A stretch of 64,000 nucleotides of DNA from Lojkania enalia (lineage: Eukaryota > Ascomycota > Dothideomycetes > Pleosporales), in the NCBI GenBank assembly GCA_010094045.1, contig ML986711.1, positions 47,806 to 111,805 on the forward strand, read 5' to 3'. Made by a program: the position numbers and the translations under genes. The notes beneath the pieces were generated by a model. The model worked only from the letters and a program-made list of their open reading frames with translations. It was not told the DNA's origin and made no database searches. Shown piece by piece: positions 13,900 through 22,996 of the stretch (within the stretch, counting starts at the first letter, position 1; every line of letters starts with the position of its first letter).

Positions 13900-14770
13900 G
13901 AGGTATTTATTAGCTATATCCTTAATTAGGATTTACAAGGATTTCCGCCTATAATTAACAGCGTATAAGCTATAGTAAATAGACTATTAGCTAAGTATAG
14001 TACTAGCTAGATTAATATATACTAGCCTCGAAACTTTATATAGTATACTAAACACTTTAAAACCTAATTAAACCGTTCTTACAATTAGTAGTAAGCTCTA
14101 TACGAAGATCTAATAATTATAGACGTGTAATTTTAGATCTTATAGGGTATAAAGGGGAAGTATAGAATTTAAGATAAGAATACCTACAATTTTAATAAGA
14201 TAGGCTTTATTATAGGCTAAGTATCAGCTTAGCTAGTTGTTAGAGGGTTAGAGAATTGTTGTATAAAGGCTATCTAGCCGGGCAATTATAAATAGACTAT
14301 AATAATCTTAGCAATTAACGTAATTAGCTGGACGATCCTACTACTTATTATTTTTAAGAACGTCTACCACCTATCTTATTAGTATAAGGGTAATAATATA
14401 CTAGATACTTAAGCGATTATAACTAGTAATAATAGCTGGACAAATAATAAGATTAGTATTATCTAGTTTAAGCACTTTAATTAGTATATAAAAAGCCGTA
14501 TAATAAGTACCTATTAATTACTAGTTATTTACAACTATAATAGCTACGTTTCGCTTAAGTTTTAAGAGATCTATAAGAAGGAGAAGATTATCTGTTTCTA
14601 TAACCGCCACATTTATTATACCTACTATAGCTACTTAATATAGGCTGCTTTTCGCTATTAAAGCGCGTATATAGTACTAAGATCTTAGCTTTAGTACGCA
14701 ATTATATTAACTATATTAATAAGACTACCTTTCTTCTAGCTTTTAAAGCAGCCTATAATCGATTAATTAT
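13900..14770 (+). mobile_element. RIPed Fot1/pogo (Tc1-mariner) transposase fossil
   Basis: Read through RIP stops, the segment first gives a CENP-B-type helix-turn-helix stretch ('L-Q-G-F-P-P', 'N-R-L-L-A', then 'R-N-F-I', 'K-H-F-K-T', 'N-R-S-Y'). It then gives a DDE_1-type core: 'L-L-L-I-I-F-K', 'Y-H-L-S-Y', 'N-S-W-T-N-N-K', 'F-K-H-F-N', and a degraded D-G-H-x-S-H block near 14525-14555. This order matches fungal Fot1-like transposases. No terminal inverted repeats could be placed. The fossil ends within about 40 bases of the MFS gene remnant, and its right end may be the breakpoint. Confidence 0.75.
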
Positions 14771-14807
14771 AGAGGCTAATCATACTCTAAGACTAACCTA
14801 CTAAAAG

Positions 14808-15662
14808 ATGGCAAGCGCCGAACTGTCCATAATTCGATCTACAACAACTACCTCACTGCTTGCTGTCAGTCTCATGTTGCTCATGGCATTTCCTCTTTGG
14901 ATGCGATATCGCGAACGTAAACGACGATCTACTCTTGTTCCTAATTCGCTGTGGAAGAACTTGCCATTCGCAAGCATCTGCGCTCTCGTTGCATTGTCAC
15001 ATGGCGCGACGAATTCGATGGAAATATTCTCTAGCTTGTAGTAAGCATCGTATGCAAGAAATGCGGATGGAAGCCGCTCACGAATTCCTAGTTTCCAAGA
15101 AGTCCAGAATCATTCCACGCTCATTACGTCTCTATACCTTCTTCCCAATCTCATGGTCGGCGTGTGTATCAATCTGAGTGTGGGTGTCTTCATTGATCGG
15201 CTGCCTGCAGGCTGGCTCGTAGTGGGATCCTCGCTGCTATGCGCTTTCGCACCGCTCATGATGGCATTGGTTAACCCAAATTGGAAGTACTACTATCTCG
15301 AGCTCTGGGCACAGATGCTAGCTCCATTGAGTGCCGATGTACTCTTCACAGTGGGTCTTATCATTGTGAGTGACAACTTTCCCGAGAGAACGCAGGCTCT
15401 AGCAGGTGCTGTGTTCAGCACAGTGGCTCAATTTGGAACAAGCTTGGGTGCTGGAATATGCCAGGTGGTCGCTCTAGGGGTGATGGGATCGGACGTAGAT
15501 CCGAGCGGCGATCCGAACAGTGCAACTTCGGAGGATGCTAGTGACATGCTGGGAGGGTATCGGGCGGGCTTCTGGACGATGTTTGCCTCGATGGTGTGTT
15601 GCGTTCTTATAGCGATCGTGGGACTACGGCAGACTGGCAAGGTGGGCTTGAAGAAGGACTAG
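14808..15662 (+). pseudogene. MFS multidrug transporter, C-terminal half only
   Basis: Two exons join cleanly: 14808-15040 and 15092-15662. The 51-nt intron has donor GTAAGC, a CTCAC branch-like site and acceptor CTAG. The product is 267 aa. It covers the second half of a 14-TM drug:H+ antiporter-like major facilitator: a loop with P-L-W-M-R-Y-R-E-R, 'VPNSLWKNLPF', 'LLPNLMVGVCINLS', 'DNFPERTQALAGAV' and a short charged tail. The first six or so helices are missing. An in-frame stop lies at 14802-14804, and RIPed transposon sequence begins just upstream. The first ATG is therefore only the first one available and not a family start. The surviving part has no stops or frameshifts, so truncation is probably recent relative to RIP. 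It is unlikely to transport alone. Confidence 0.85.
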
Positions 15663-15723
15663 AGTTGTGGATCAATAGAATTCCTTAGGAAGATGGTATT
15701 TGAAATTCCCTCGTGCCTCTCAG

Positions 15724-16085
15724 CAGCATGGAGAGGGATTTGGAGACATGCTGTACGTGCTAAGAGGATACTCGAGCAGACAAGGAGGCATGTATATCGA
15801 TGAGCCGATAGAGCGATAGAAGCCGAATATGGATGCATTTAGAGCCACAATCCAGTGTGCAATGAAAACAAGAAGGCTACGCGCCGATTGTCAAGGTACA
15901 GAAGACGCAGAAGAAGTCGAAACGGGAGAGTGAATGCAGCTGAGGATGCCTTCTCCTTTCCCCTGAGCGATGTATTTTGTGAGCTACCTACTAAACGCCT
16001 CGGCTAATGCATTGCCAATCAAGAGACGCACAACGCCGGAATTGCCCTACGATGCGAGGCCTCTAGAAGCTATTCAGATCAATTC
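15724..16085 (+). mobile_element. Tad-like LINE 3'-end fragment
   Basis: The segment aligns with 17147-17500 as a direct repeat with scattered differences. Both carry the end of a non-LTR retrotransposon ORF2, with a degraded L-x-G motif followed by 'A-x-R-A-T-I-Q', then about 200 bases of shared tail. Only the last part of the element is present here, as expected for 5'-truncated LINE insertions. Base composition is normal and CA/TG are present, so it has escaped strong RIP. Confidence 0.65.
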
Positions 16086-16120
16086 ATTTCCTAGACCCTT
16101 GTCTAGAACGGTATTGTATT

Positions 16121-16357
16121 GCTTTTGTGATAGGGATTTGGCGAGTCTACTGAGTACGATTTCCTACTACCGTACGGGAGCAAGTTATCCGGTTGCAGGT
16201 TGTATCGGATACCGTCACACGATGTCAAATCACGCTGGGTATCAGCTGATATACCTGTCCTTATATACATAAATATGGCCTGCTGGCCATCCTCAATCAA
16301 CCAGTTCAGCTCCTCTTCTCCATCCCTGAGACAAGATTCGCCTCTCACCACATAATA
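16121..16357 (+). repeat. LTR-like dispersed repeat, copy 1
   Basis: Matches the reverse complement of 22837-22996. Shared blocks include TTTTGTGATAGGGATTT, GTATCGGATACCGTC, ACATAAATATGGCCTGCTGG and AGACAAGATTCG. Copy 1 has extra segments of about 45 and 30 bases. The block order, with a TATAAAT-like stretch in the middle, resembles the 3' half of a fungal LTR, but no element body is attached. The LTR origin is inference. Confidence 0.6.
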
Positions 16358-16499
16358 TATGGGGGAAACCTTTAAGCGAGACAAAAGCTATCTCTTGTTG
16401 TTGATAGCCTGTCACGACCCTTTAACATAGATGTATTACAGGGCTGTAGAGGAATGAAGGATCCTGGATCGAACTGCCAACTATAACAAGCTCAGATCA

Positions 16500-17500
16500 G
16501 GCGGACGCGCATCTCACAGAGCTAATGGTGGTCAGGAAGGCAGTCAACTCGCCATGGAGTCCATCTTGTGTGATTCTCGACAGTGACGGCCTTCCGGTGC
16601 TAGCGTCGAGCATCCGTATCTTCTCCGACTTGCAGTCAGCGCTGCTTTCAGTAGAGAGCTGGAGAGCCAGCGCTCGCCAAGGGGTGGTCTCGGAGATTGT
16701 CAAGAAGCTTCGAATGATTAATGCCACGCTGCACCAGATCCCAGGACACATGAGGATCGAGGGAAACGAGAAAGCGAACAAGTTAGCCAGGGTAGTGACA
16801 AGAGAATAGAGTGACGAGCCGCTGCAACGGGACGGCGTCCCGTGGTATCTGGTACCATCAGTGCTGAAGACAACGTAATAGCAGGACCGTCCCCATCCAA
16901 ATATGCAGAGACGAGCAATTTCGTAAGGAAGATTGATGCAAAACGGCGTCCGCGCAGGTCGACAAAGCTGTACCAGCTGCTCAACAGCGTAGAGGCGGCC
17001 ATCTTTACGCAGCTACGGACGGCCAAGACGTTCTTCAAGCAATACCTGCATAAAATCAAGGCATCGGAGATAGTGCTGTGTGACTACGGGTGTATAGAAT
17101 TGATACCGCATTTTCTCTCTCCTACAACAGATAGAGACTAAGGCAACAGCATAAGGGGCGATTCGGAGGCCCGCCATATGCACTAAAAGGATGCTTGAAC
17201 AGACAGGGGGGAGGCCAGATCATCGGCGAGCCGATTGAGCGATGGATTCGAGACATAGAGGCTATTAGAGCCACGATCCAATTCGGAAAGGACACTAGAC
17301 AGCTGCAACCTAACGAACAGGACCTAGCAAGCACAGAAAACGAAGAAGCGGAAGAGTGGAGGCAGCTGAAGATTCCCCCTCTCCTCCCTTGCGAGCGAAG
17401 ACATGGTGAGCTGCCTATTAACATGCCTCGGCCAGTACGCTGCTGATTAAGAGATGCACGACGCCACAAATACCCTGCGGACGCGAGGCCTGTAAAGGCT
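16500..17500 (+). mobile_element. Tad-like LINE remnant with RNase H domain
   Basis: The frame at 16525-16809 encodes an RNase H C-terminal half: 'I-F-S-D-L-Q-S-A-L' (acidic site) and 'P-G-H-M-R-I-E-G-N-E-K-A-N-K-L-A'. After a break, 16920-17120 reads 'L-R-T-A-K-T-F-F-K-Q-Y-L-H-K-I-K-A' plus a Cys-x3-Cys remnant, the usual post-RNase H region of Tad1-clade ORF2. Then 17150-17290 gives the terminal 'A-I-R-A-T-I-Q-F' motif. Several frame breaks make it inactive. The tail repeats the fragment at 15724-16085. Confidence 0.7.
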
Positions 17501-18716
17501 ATCTAGCCCGCCTTATATCTTAATGTTATTCCAATAAAGTAGTATATCACTTTCCTTTTATTTCTTTGGTTAAGCATGGGGTTAGACAATGTACGAGCAG
17601 GTCTCACGATTGGCTCTGTTGAAGGCAGATGCCATCAAGGAGCCTAATAGGAGTGGTTCTAGTGTTTGTTTACGTAATGGGGCTAGTGCATATATAGGTA
17701 GCCCTATTCAGAACTCTCTCCCATCACTTAGCAATGCACCCTTGTTTTCATCAGGCTTTTCAACAGGAGAAAGTGGAGAGAAGTAAGATGTAGTTAGGTG
17801 GCGCAGAGTAACGGCCCGTACCCGTGGGGGGGCATGACCATAATAGAACACATACACACACATGAAGATCTACTTTTTAAGGACAAAAGTATAGGCGGTG
17901 AGTAACCGTGGCAGGTATTGTTGTAACGGTACATCCTGCCACCCAGCTTAGCCATATATGGATTAGTGCATTGCGGTTGCTGAGTCAATTGACCCACTGG
18001 AACTTCCTCATCCTCGATGATTTTCGCAATTCCGGCCCAACGTCGCGATGCCTTTTATTAGATAAGTATATATCGCACTAGAGCTTATACCTCGACATAC
18101 TTGTTGTACTGAAACCATCGTAGTATACTTTATTTCTCATTATGCCTACGGTATCAGAGCCTATTTCAAGGATGGAGTAAAGCGGCCGTGCCCTAGCGTT
18201 CTGTATTAACTACAAGCTCGTCAGCCCGAATTTAATCAAAATCTCCGCTTATGAATAGATTATTCTATCCAGTCTAGTTTAACTACATACTCTACACTGT
18301 TAACCACATCCAACATCTTTACCTTATCTAGGAAGTATCATACCCAAGTCTCGCTACTACCACAGCCGTATAAATACAACATAAGCCTGTCCAAAGATAG
18401 GAGTCTAATGCCTTCCTGCCTAGCGCTAAAGGAAAGCCCCAAACCGAATTGCGCACAACCGTCTGCATAATGGAGTGGCATTGATCAGGGAGCATATTAG
18501 ACTACTATAAGAATAGAAAAAGACTCAGTCACGCGAGCCTAGAGCCGGATAGCTAGTAACAAGGAAACTTGCGATACGGCATAAATGGAGATCCCATCAC
18601 CGAGGAAACCCAGGGTACGTTCAAACCGTCGCACTACACCAAGAAGATAAATATAAGAGGTCGGTCTGAAAATACAAGCATTGAAACAACTATGCTGAAA
18701 GCGTGGGGCTTCGGCT
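17501..18716. other. Gap, nothing recognised
   Basis: No gene, RNA or repeat is recognised. The short open frames lack any familiar motif. The stretch lies next to LINE debris and upstream of the 3' end of the minus-strand gene that follows. Confidence 0.5.
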
Positions 18717-20498
18717 CTACTTCATTCTCGGATCATTTGTATCTGGCGCCTCCTGTGGTAGCAGTAGAGAGCCGGGCGCCTCATACACTTGCTCACCTTC
18801 GTATGCAATAATTCCAGCTCCTAGATGTTTCATGTCGTGCTTGTCTTTCCGAGTCATGCAAGTGTCTGCATGTTGCTGTAGCTGCGCGGGCGTTCTGCTG
18901 TACAACTTAGAAGCCTTACGATTATTCACACGTTGTCTTCGTCTCCACAATAAGACTGCAAACCCAATCATAGCGATTGCAGCAAAAAAAGCACCGACGC
19001 AGATACCGGCTATGGCGCCCGTGGAGAGACCGCCAGAGGATAACGCCGTCGATTGTGGAGTATTGTGCGATGCACTGCTGCTCGGAGGCTTTGCGGCGGA
19101 GGGGCTGTCGATTACAGACCAATGTCCTGCCCAACTTCGATTGAAAGAACCTGGGTCCGTGAAACCCTCTATCATAATAGCGTCCCTTGAAATGTCAGTG
19201 TTGGAGTCGCCGAGGCCCGCTCCTGATACCCCAGGACCGGGGGCTTGGGCTAGCCAGCTGTAGCCTGTCTCATAGTTGCGGCCAAGGAAAGCCGCTTGGA
19301 GGAAGGCGCGACCAAGGTGATGTAGGGCGCCTGGTTTATCGTATGCATGGCAGGGAAAATATTGTGTTGCTTTTTCGGTAATAGGATGGTCGAGCGTGAG
19401 GTTGAGAAGCGCGAACGGGACTTTGATTACGACGTCGTCGCTGTCTCCAGGCGGTGGCGGGAAAGTAAAGCTAAGATAGGTCGGTGATGTTACAATCCTA
19501 TGGAACCCCGGATCGTTCACATTCCACAAATAGTATTTCGTGGTTTGGTCAAATGTAACCGGAAGTAAATTGGCCAGTTCTTCGCAAGTCTTACCCGGCA
19601 GTGCTAAGTAAAGTTGCAGTGGATCTGGCTTGACTTTTACTATTTGGCCGGTCTTCCCTAAGTTGTCAACGAGCAAGTTTTGCTTGCTTGTGAAATTGAA
19701 TGGAGAATTTCCATGTTCAACACCGATCCCAATATCGAGCAGGTCTACTGCAGAAGCATTCTTGAAGGACGTAACCGGTCCTATAACCCTTCCTTTGTTG
19801 TATCCACCATAAACGAGGGAGCCGGGGTAATTGAAAGACGCAGAGCCGATGTGGAGACCATATGAAAAAGATGGTATGTCCCCGTCCGAATATAGTCTGC
19901 CTGGAAAAGTCCATGCCGTAATGTTCTTTCCTATTGTTGTTGAATCCGTGATAAAATATTGTGCTACCTTGTCCCCTCCGAGGGGTAAAACACCAAGGGG
20001 TACGCCACCGACTTGTCCATTAGGGTATGTGATATTCCCGTAACGGGCGGAGACAAGCGATGCGTTGTATACAGTCTTTCCGCTGATTGTGAGACCCATG
20101 TAAATGCGTTGAGCATCCTGTACGTTCATTCCGTATGAGTCGTCGACGTAGCTATATGGCCACGAGATGATGTCCAGGCCTGCCAGGGCGTCTTGATCGG
20201 GCTCCCAAAAGCCGCCTATTCCACATATGGAGTTCGGGTAGGGGTCGCACGCTTCGTCAGTGAAAGAAAGAACCTCCCAATCATTACCGGGGTAGACGTC
20301 AATCTTTGAGTGGTTCTGTACATCGACGAACTGATTATTATCGATACCTCCGAGAGTAATGGTAACAGCCTGCCAAGGACCATCGGGTCCATACTTTTCT
20401 TTACTCCATGGGACTTCAAAATTTCGCTGAGCGGACGAAATGGTGCCAAAAAGCCCAAAGACAAGGATAAGATTTACAAGTGATGAAATGACATCCAT
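18717..20498 (-). CDS. Secreted aspartyl-protease-like protein with C-terminal TM anchor
   Basis: A single exon of 593 aa. A signal peptide (about residues 1-23) is followed by an A1-pepsin-like ectodomain. It shows pepsin-fold hallmarks such as 'FSYGLHIGSA' and 'GSLVYGGYNKGRVIGPV', plus many N-x-S/T sites. A Ser-rich stalk (about 455-490), one membrane helix (about 494-518) and a basic cytoplasmic tail of 75 aa follow. Neither catalytic D-T/S-G motif is visible: the first position region reads 'S-K-I-D-V-Y-P-G-N' and the second 'L-L-D-I-G-I-G'. It is therefore probably a catalytically dead relative acting at the cell surface or wall. Its start is 556 bases from the divergent GT8 gene, so they may share a promoter. 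Precise role unknown. Confidence 0.8.
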   Translation of the reverse strand: MDVISSLVNLILVFGLFGTISSAQRNFEVPWSKEKYGPDGPWQAVTITLGGIDNNQFVDVQNHSKIDVYPGNDWEVLSFTDEACDPYPNSICGIGGFWEPDQDALAGLDIISWPYSYVDDSYGMNVQDAQRIYMGLTISGKTVYNASLVSARYGNITYPNGQVGGVPLGVLPLGGDKVAQYFITDSTTIGKNITAWTFPGRLYSDGDIPSFSYGLHIGSASFNYPGSLVYGGYNKGRVIGPVTSFKNASAVDLLDIGIGVEHGNSPFNFTSKQNLLVDNLGKTGQIVKVKPDPLQLYLALPGKTCEELANLLPVTFDQTTKYYLWNVNDPGFHRIVTSPTYLSFTFPPPPGDSDDVVIKVPFALLNLTLDHPITEKATQYFPCHAYDKPGALHHLGRAFLQAAFLGRNYETGYSWLAQAPGPGVSGAGLGDSNTDISRDAIMIEGFTDPGSFNRSWAGHWSVIDSPSAAKPPSSSASHNTPQSTALSSGGLSTGAIAGICVGAFFAAIAMIGFAVLLWRRRQRVNNRKASKLYSRTPAQLQQHADTCMTRKDKHDMKHLGAGIIAYEGEQVYEAPGSLLLPQEAPDTNDPRMK

Positions 20499-21054
20499 TT
20501 CTTGCTTAGTCTAGTTGTTTCGGGGACAACACTCGGTGTTGTCTCAGACAAAACTAATTAAGATTGATAAATCGTTCGGCAAGAACAAAGGACGAAGTTC
20601 TCACAGTTATAATTAACAACGAGAAAAATGGGGACAAAATAAAGAGCCGGTATCCGTATCGGATATAAAGGGGTGTCCATGTCGCTGCTGTGCCGCACAT
20701 GCTTGTACGCCAATAACGTCCTTCCTAAAATAATCAATCCCTGAATAAGGTCAAACACGAGAATCCTTCGCACAGGGAGTTGCTCAGCTAAGTGCGGATT
20801 ATACTCACGGCCGAAATTAGGCGGTTTCATCGTTGTGATTCATCAGCTGCGAGACCTGCTGGCGAAGCTAGCCGCCCGCATCAAATTGCTACGCCGCAAG
20901 AGACGTACCCCCTTGTACCACACCTCTTCGATTCATTGACCTTTTCCTCGCACTTTGTTCCGCGTCTCTTCGCCTCTTCGTCTCTTTATCCTTTCCCACC
21001 TTTTGTTCCCCAGGTTGTCACACTATCATCCATGGGAGATCATCTTTTTTTGCA
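20499..21054. promoter_or_regulatory. Divergent intergenic region
   Basis: The only gap between two divergently oriented genes. A pyrimidine-rich tract at about 20925-21015 lies just upstream of the plus-strand GT8 start, as is common in filamentous fungal promoters. No specific operator was identified. Confidence 0.4.
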
Positions 21055-22327
21055 ATGTGTTCTCAATGCATATTTATTAATCGTCATTCATCCTTAAGAA
21101 CATTTGATGATAGCGAGAGCCTCGCGAACCTTTCTTTCTCATGTTCCAATTGGCTCACCTTACGAAGGGTGCGAACTCCATTTGTTCTAATCTTGTTGAT
21201 GGTATTGGGGTTCATTTGGGCGCGGTCCACTGATGTGAGGGCCCATATTCCAGACCTAGTTCCTCATCACTCCATCTCCAAGGACGCAGAGATCTATGAT
21301 GATATACAGTGGTCGAATTTTGCATATGTCCAATACGTCACCAACACGAACTACCTCTGCAATTCTTTAATGATATTAGAGTCTTTGTATCGCTTAGGAG
21401 CCAAAGCGGATCGCGTAATGATGTACCCAAACCAATGGAAGGCCCCAACAGACGACGGGATGGACGCGAGCATTGAGAGTCAACTGCTTGCTCGAGCTCG
21501 CGATCAGTACAAAACCAAACTAGTGCCGATCCAAGTGCAGACCTTTGAAAGAGGCGACGAGACCTGGAAAGATAGCTACACCAAACTTCTAGCATTCAAC
21601 CAAACGCAGTATAAGCGGATTATTTCTCTGGACTCCGACGCAACTGTGCAGCAAGTAAGTAGCTGAAAATCTTCTCATTAAACTCTCACTCACATACTGA
21701 AGCCAATGGATGAGTTATTTCTACTTCCCCCGACGCCGGTGGCTATGCCACGTGCGTATTGGATGGATCAGCTATTTCTTTCTAGTCAGTTGGTTGTTCT
21801 CGAGCCGTCTGAGCGAGAATGGAGACGCATCGAGGATACCATGCGGATCGATACGGAATCGGGCTTCGACATGGACATGCTTAATGCCCTATACAACAAC
21901 TCTTGTACAATTATACCGCATCGAAAGTACGACCTTCTAACCGGGGAGTTTCGCTCCGCTAGCCACATCAAATACCTTGGAGTAGACGAGCCTTGGGACG
22001 CCAGAAAGGCGCTTGAGGAAGCTAAATTTGTCCACTTCTCGGACTGGCCTATGCCGAAGCCATGGCTGAAAGCCGACCCGTCAGTTGTGGAGCAAGTACA
22101 GCCTGAGTGCAAGAAGACAGAAGAGGGAGAGGACTGCGCGGATCGTACGGTATGGTTGGGTCTGTATCAAGATTTTTCGGAGCGGCGCCAGGTAGGTATA
22201 ATCTGACCAGAGGAAGACGATGTCTGATCCCCTCCAGCAAGTTTGTGGAAGAAGTTACGACGATCGTCGAACATTTCGCCGCTCGTCGTTATTTAGGCCT
22301 TCGGAGTACAATCCCCGGTACGAATAA
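21055..22327 (+). CDS. GT8-type glycosyltransferase (GNT1-like), Golgi type II
   Basis: Three exons (21055-21654, 21703-22191, 22238-22327) give 392 aa. Both introns (48 and 46 nt) have clear GTAAGT/GTAGGT donors and AG acceptors and keep the frame. The N-terminus has a signal-anchor helix (about 41-56), which suggests a type II Golgi protein. The catalytic region starts with 'YVQYVTNTNYLCNSL'. It contains the metal/nucleotide-sugar D-x-D as D-S-D at 193-195, then 'PRAYW', 'IKYLGVDEPWD' and 'VHFSDWPMPKPW'. These are typical of the fungal GNT1-like N-acetylglucosaminyltransferase group in family 8. The sugar and acceptor are not predictable. The last exon is short and restores a C-terminal 'V-C-G' block seen in relatives. 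Confidence 0.85.
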
Positions 22328-22836
22328 AGGTGTTGTATTGATTGATTCTTTCCCAGTAATAGTAAATTAGAGCGTTGTGTGTCATTAATTATATTCCATA
22401 GCGAGCTTAGGCACGATGTTTGAGGCATCCTATGGATTGTTGATCGGGCATTTCCGGTGGAAGAGCCTTGGACCCCATTACAGAGAAAATACCTACAGTT
22501 GTGCTATGCTAGAATTATATGAATAGCAACAAGGACGTTTAGGATAAGAAGAATTATTCATAGATCAAATGACGTCCACTCGACTGCGAGTACAATAGCC
22601 ACGTCCAGAAGAATATCTATGTCCAGTTTAGCAATGATATCGCCATTAGCATATGCCAGCACCTGAAATAAAATTACTCATGGTATACTGCATAGAGAGC
22701 AAGAGACCCACATGTGGGTCCTTCGAGATTTTACCCCTCATTACGCCTTGCTTATATCAGCTTGTTCAGTGCGATCCCGCCTCAACAATATTTAGAAGCT
22801 ATCCAAGGGTATGGGAGCTAAGCGATATCATTAAAA

Positions 22837-22996
22837 GTTGCGGTGAGACGCGAATCTTGTCTTAGGGAGGAATATAGCCAGCAGGCCATATTTATGTACA
22901 TAGAAAAAGGGGAATATCAGCTAATATCCGGCGTGATATCGTACGACGGTATCCGATACAACTCGGCAGACTTGCCAAAATCCCTATCACAAAAGT
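22837..22996 (-). repeat. LTR-like dispersed repeat, copy 2 (inverted)
   Basis: Reverse-complement partner of 16121-16357 and shorter by two internal segments. See the entry for copy 1. The pair brackets about 6.5 kb containing the protease-like and GT8 genes. Confidence 0.6.

Larger units (their letters stand above)
1..14800. repeat. RIP-mutated AT-rich repeat block
   Basis: The block is strongly AT-rich, with TA steps everywhere and almost no CA or TG (three in the first 240 bases). ATG codons are very scarce and no open frame of useful length exists. This is the product of fungal repeat-induced point mutation, which turns CpA into TpA on both strands. Fossil reading frames are still recognisable when stops are read as former Gln or Trp codons. 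They reveal at least three Ty3/gypsy segments and one Fot1/pogo transposase, listed separately. Positions 1-2384 and about 13121-13900 carry the same signature, but I recognise no family there. Confidence 0.93.

Noticed and set aside
15041..15091. Apparent frameshift in the MFS remnant
   Set aside because: A 51-nt intron with GTAAGC donor and CTAG acceptor joins the two frames cleanly into conserved MFS text.
17589..17786. 65-codon open frame
   Set aside because: Short, no motif, no splice context; looks like chance.
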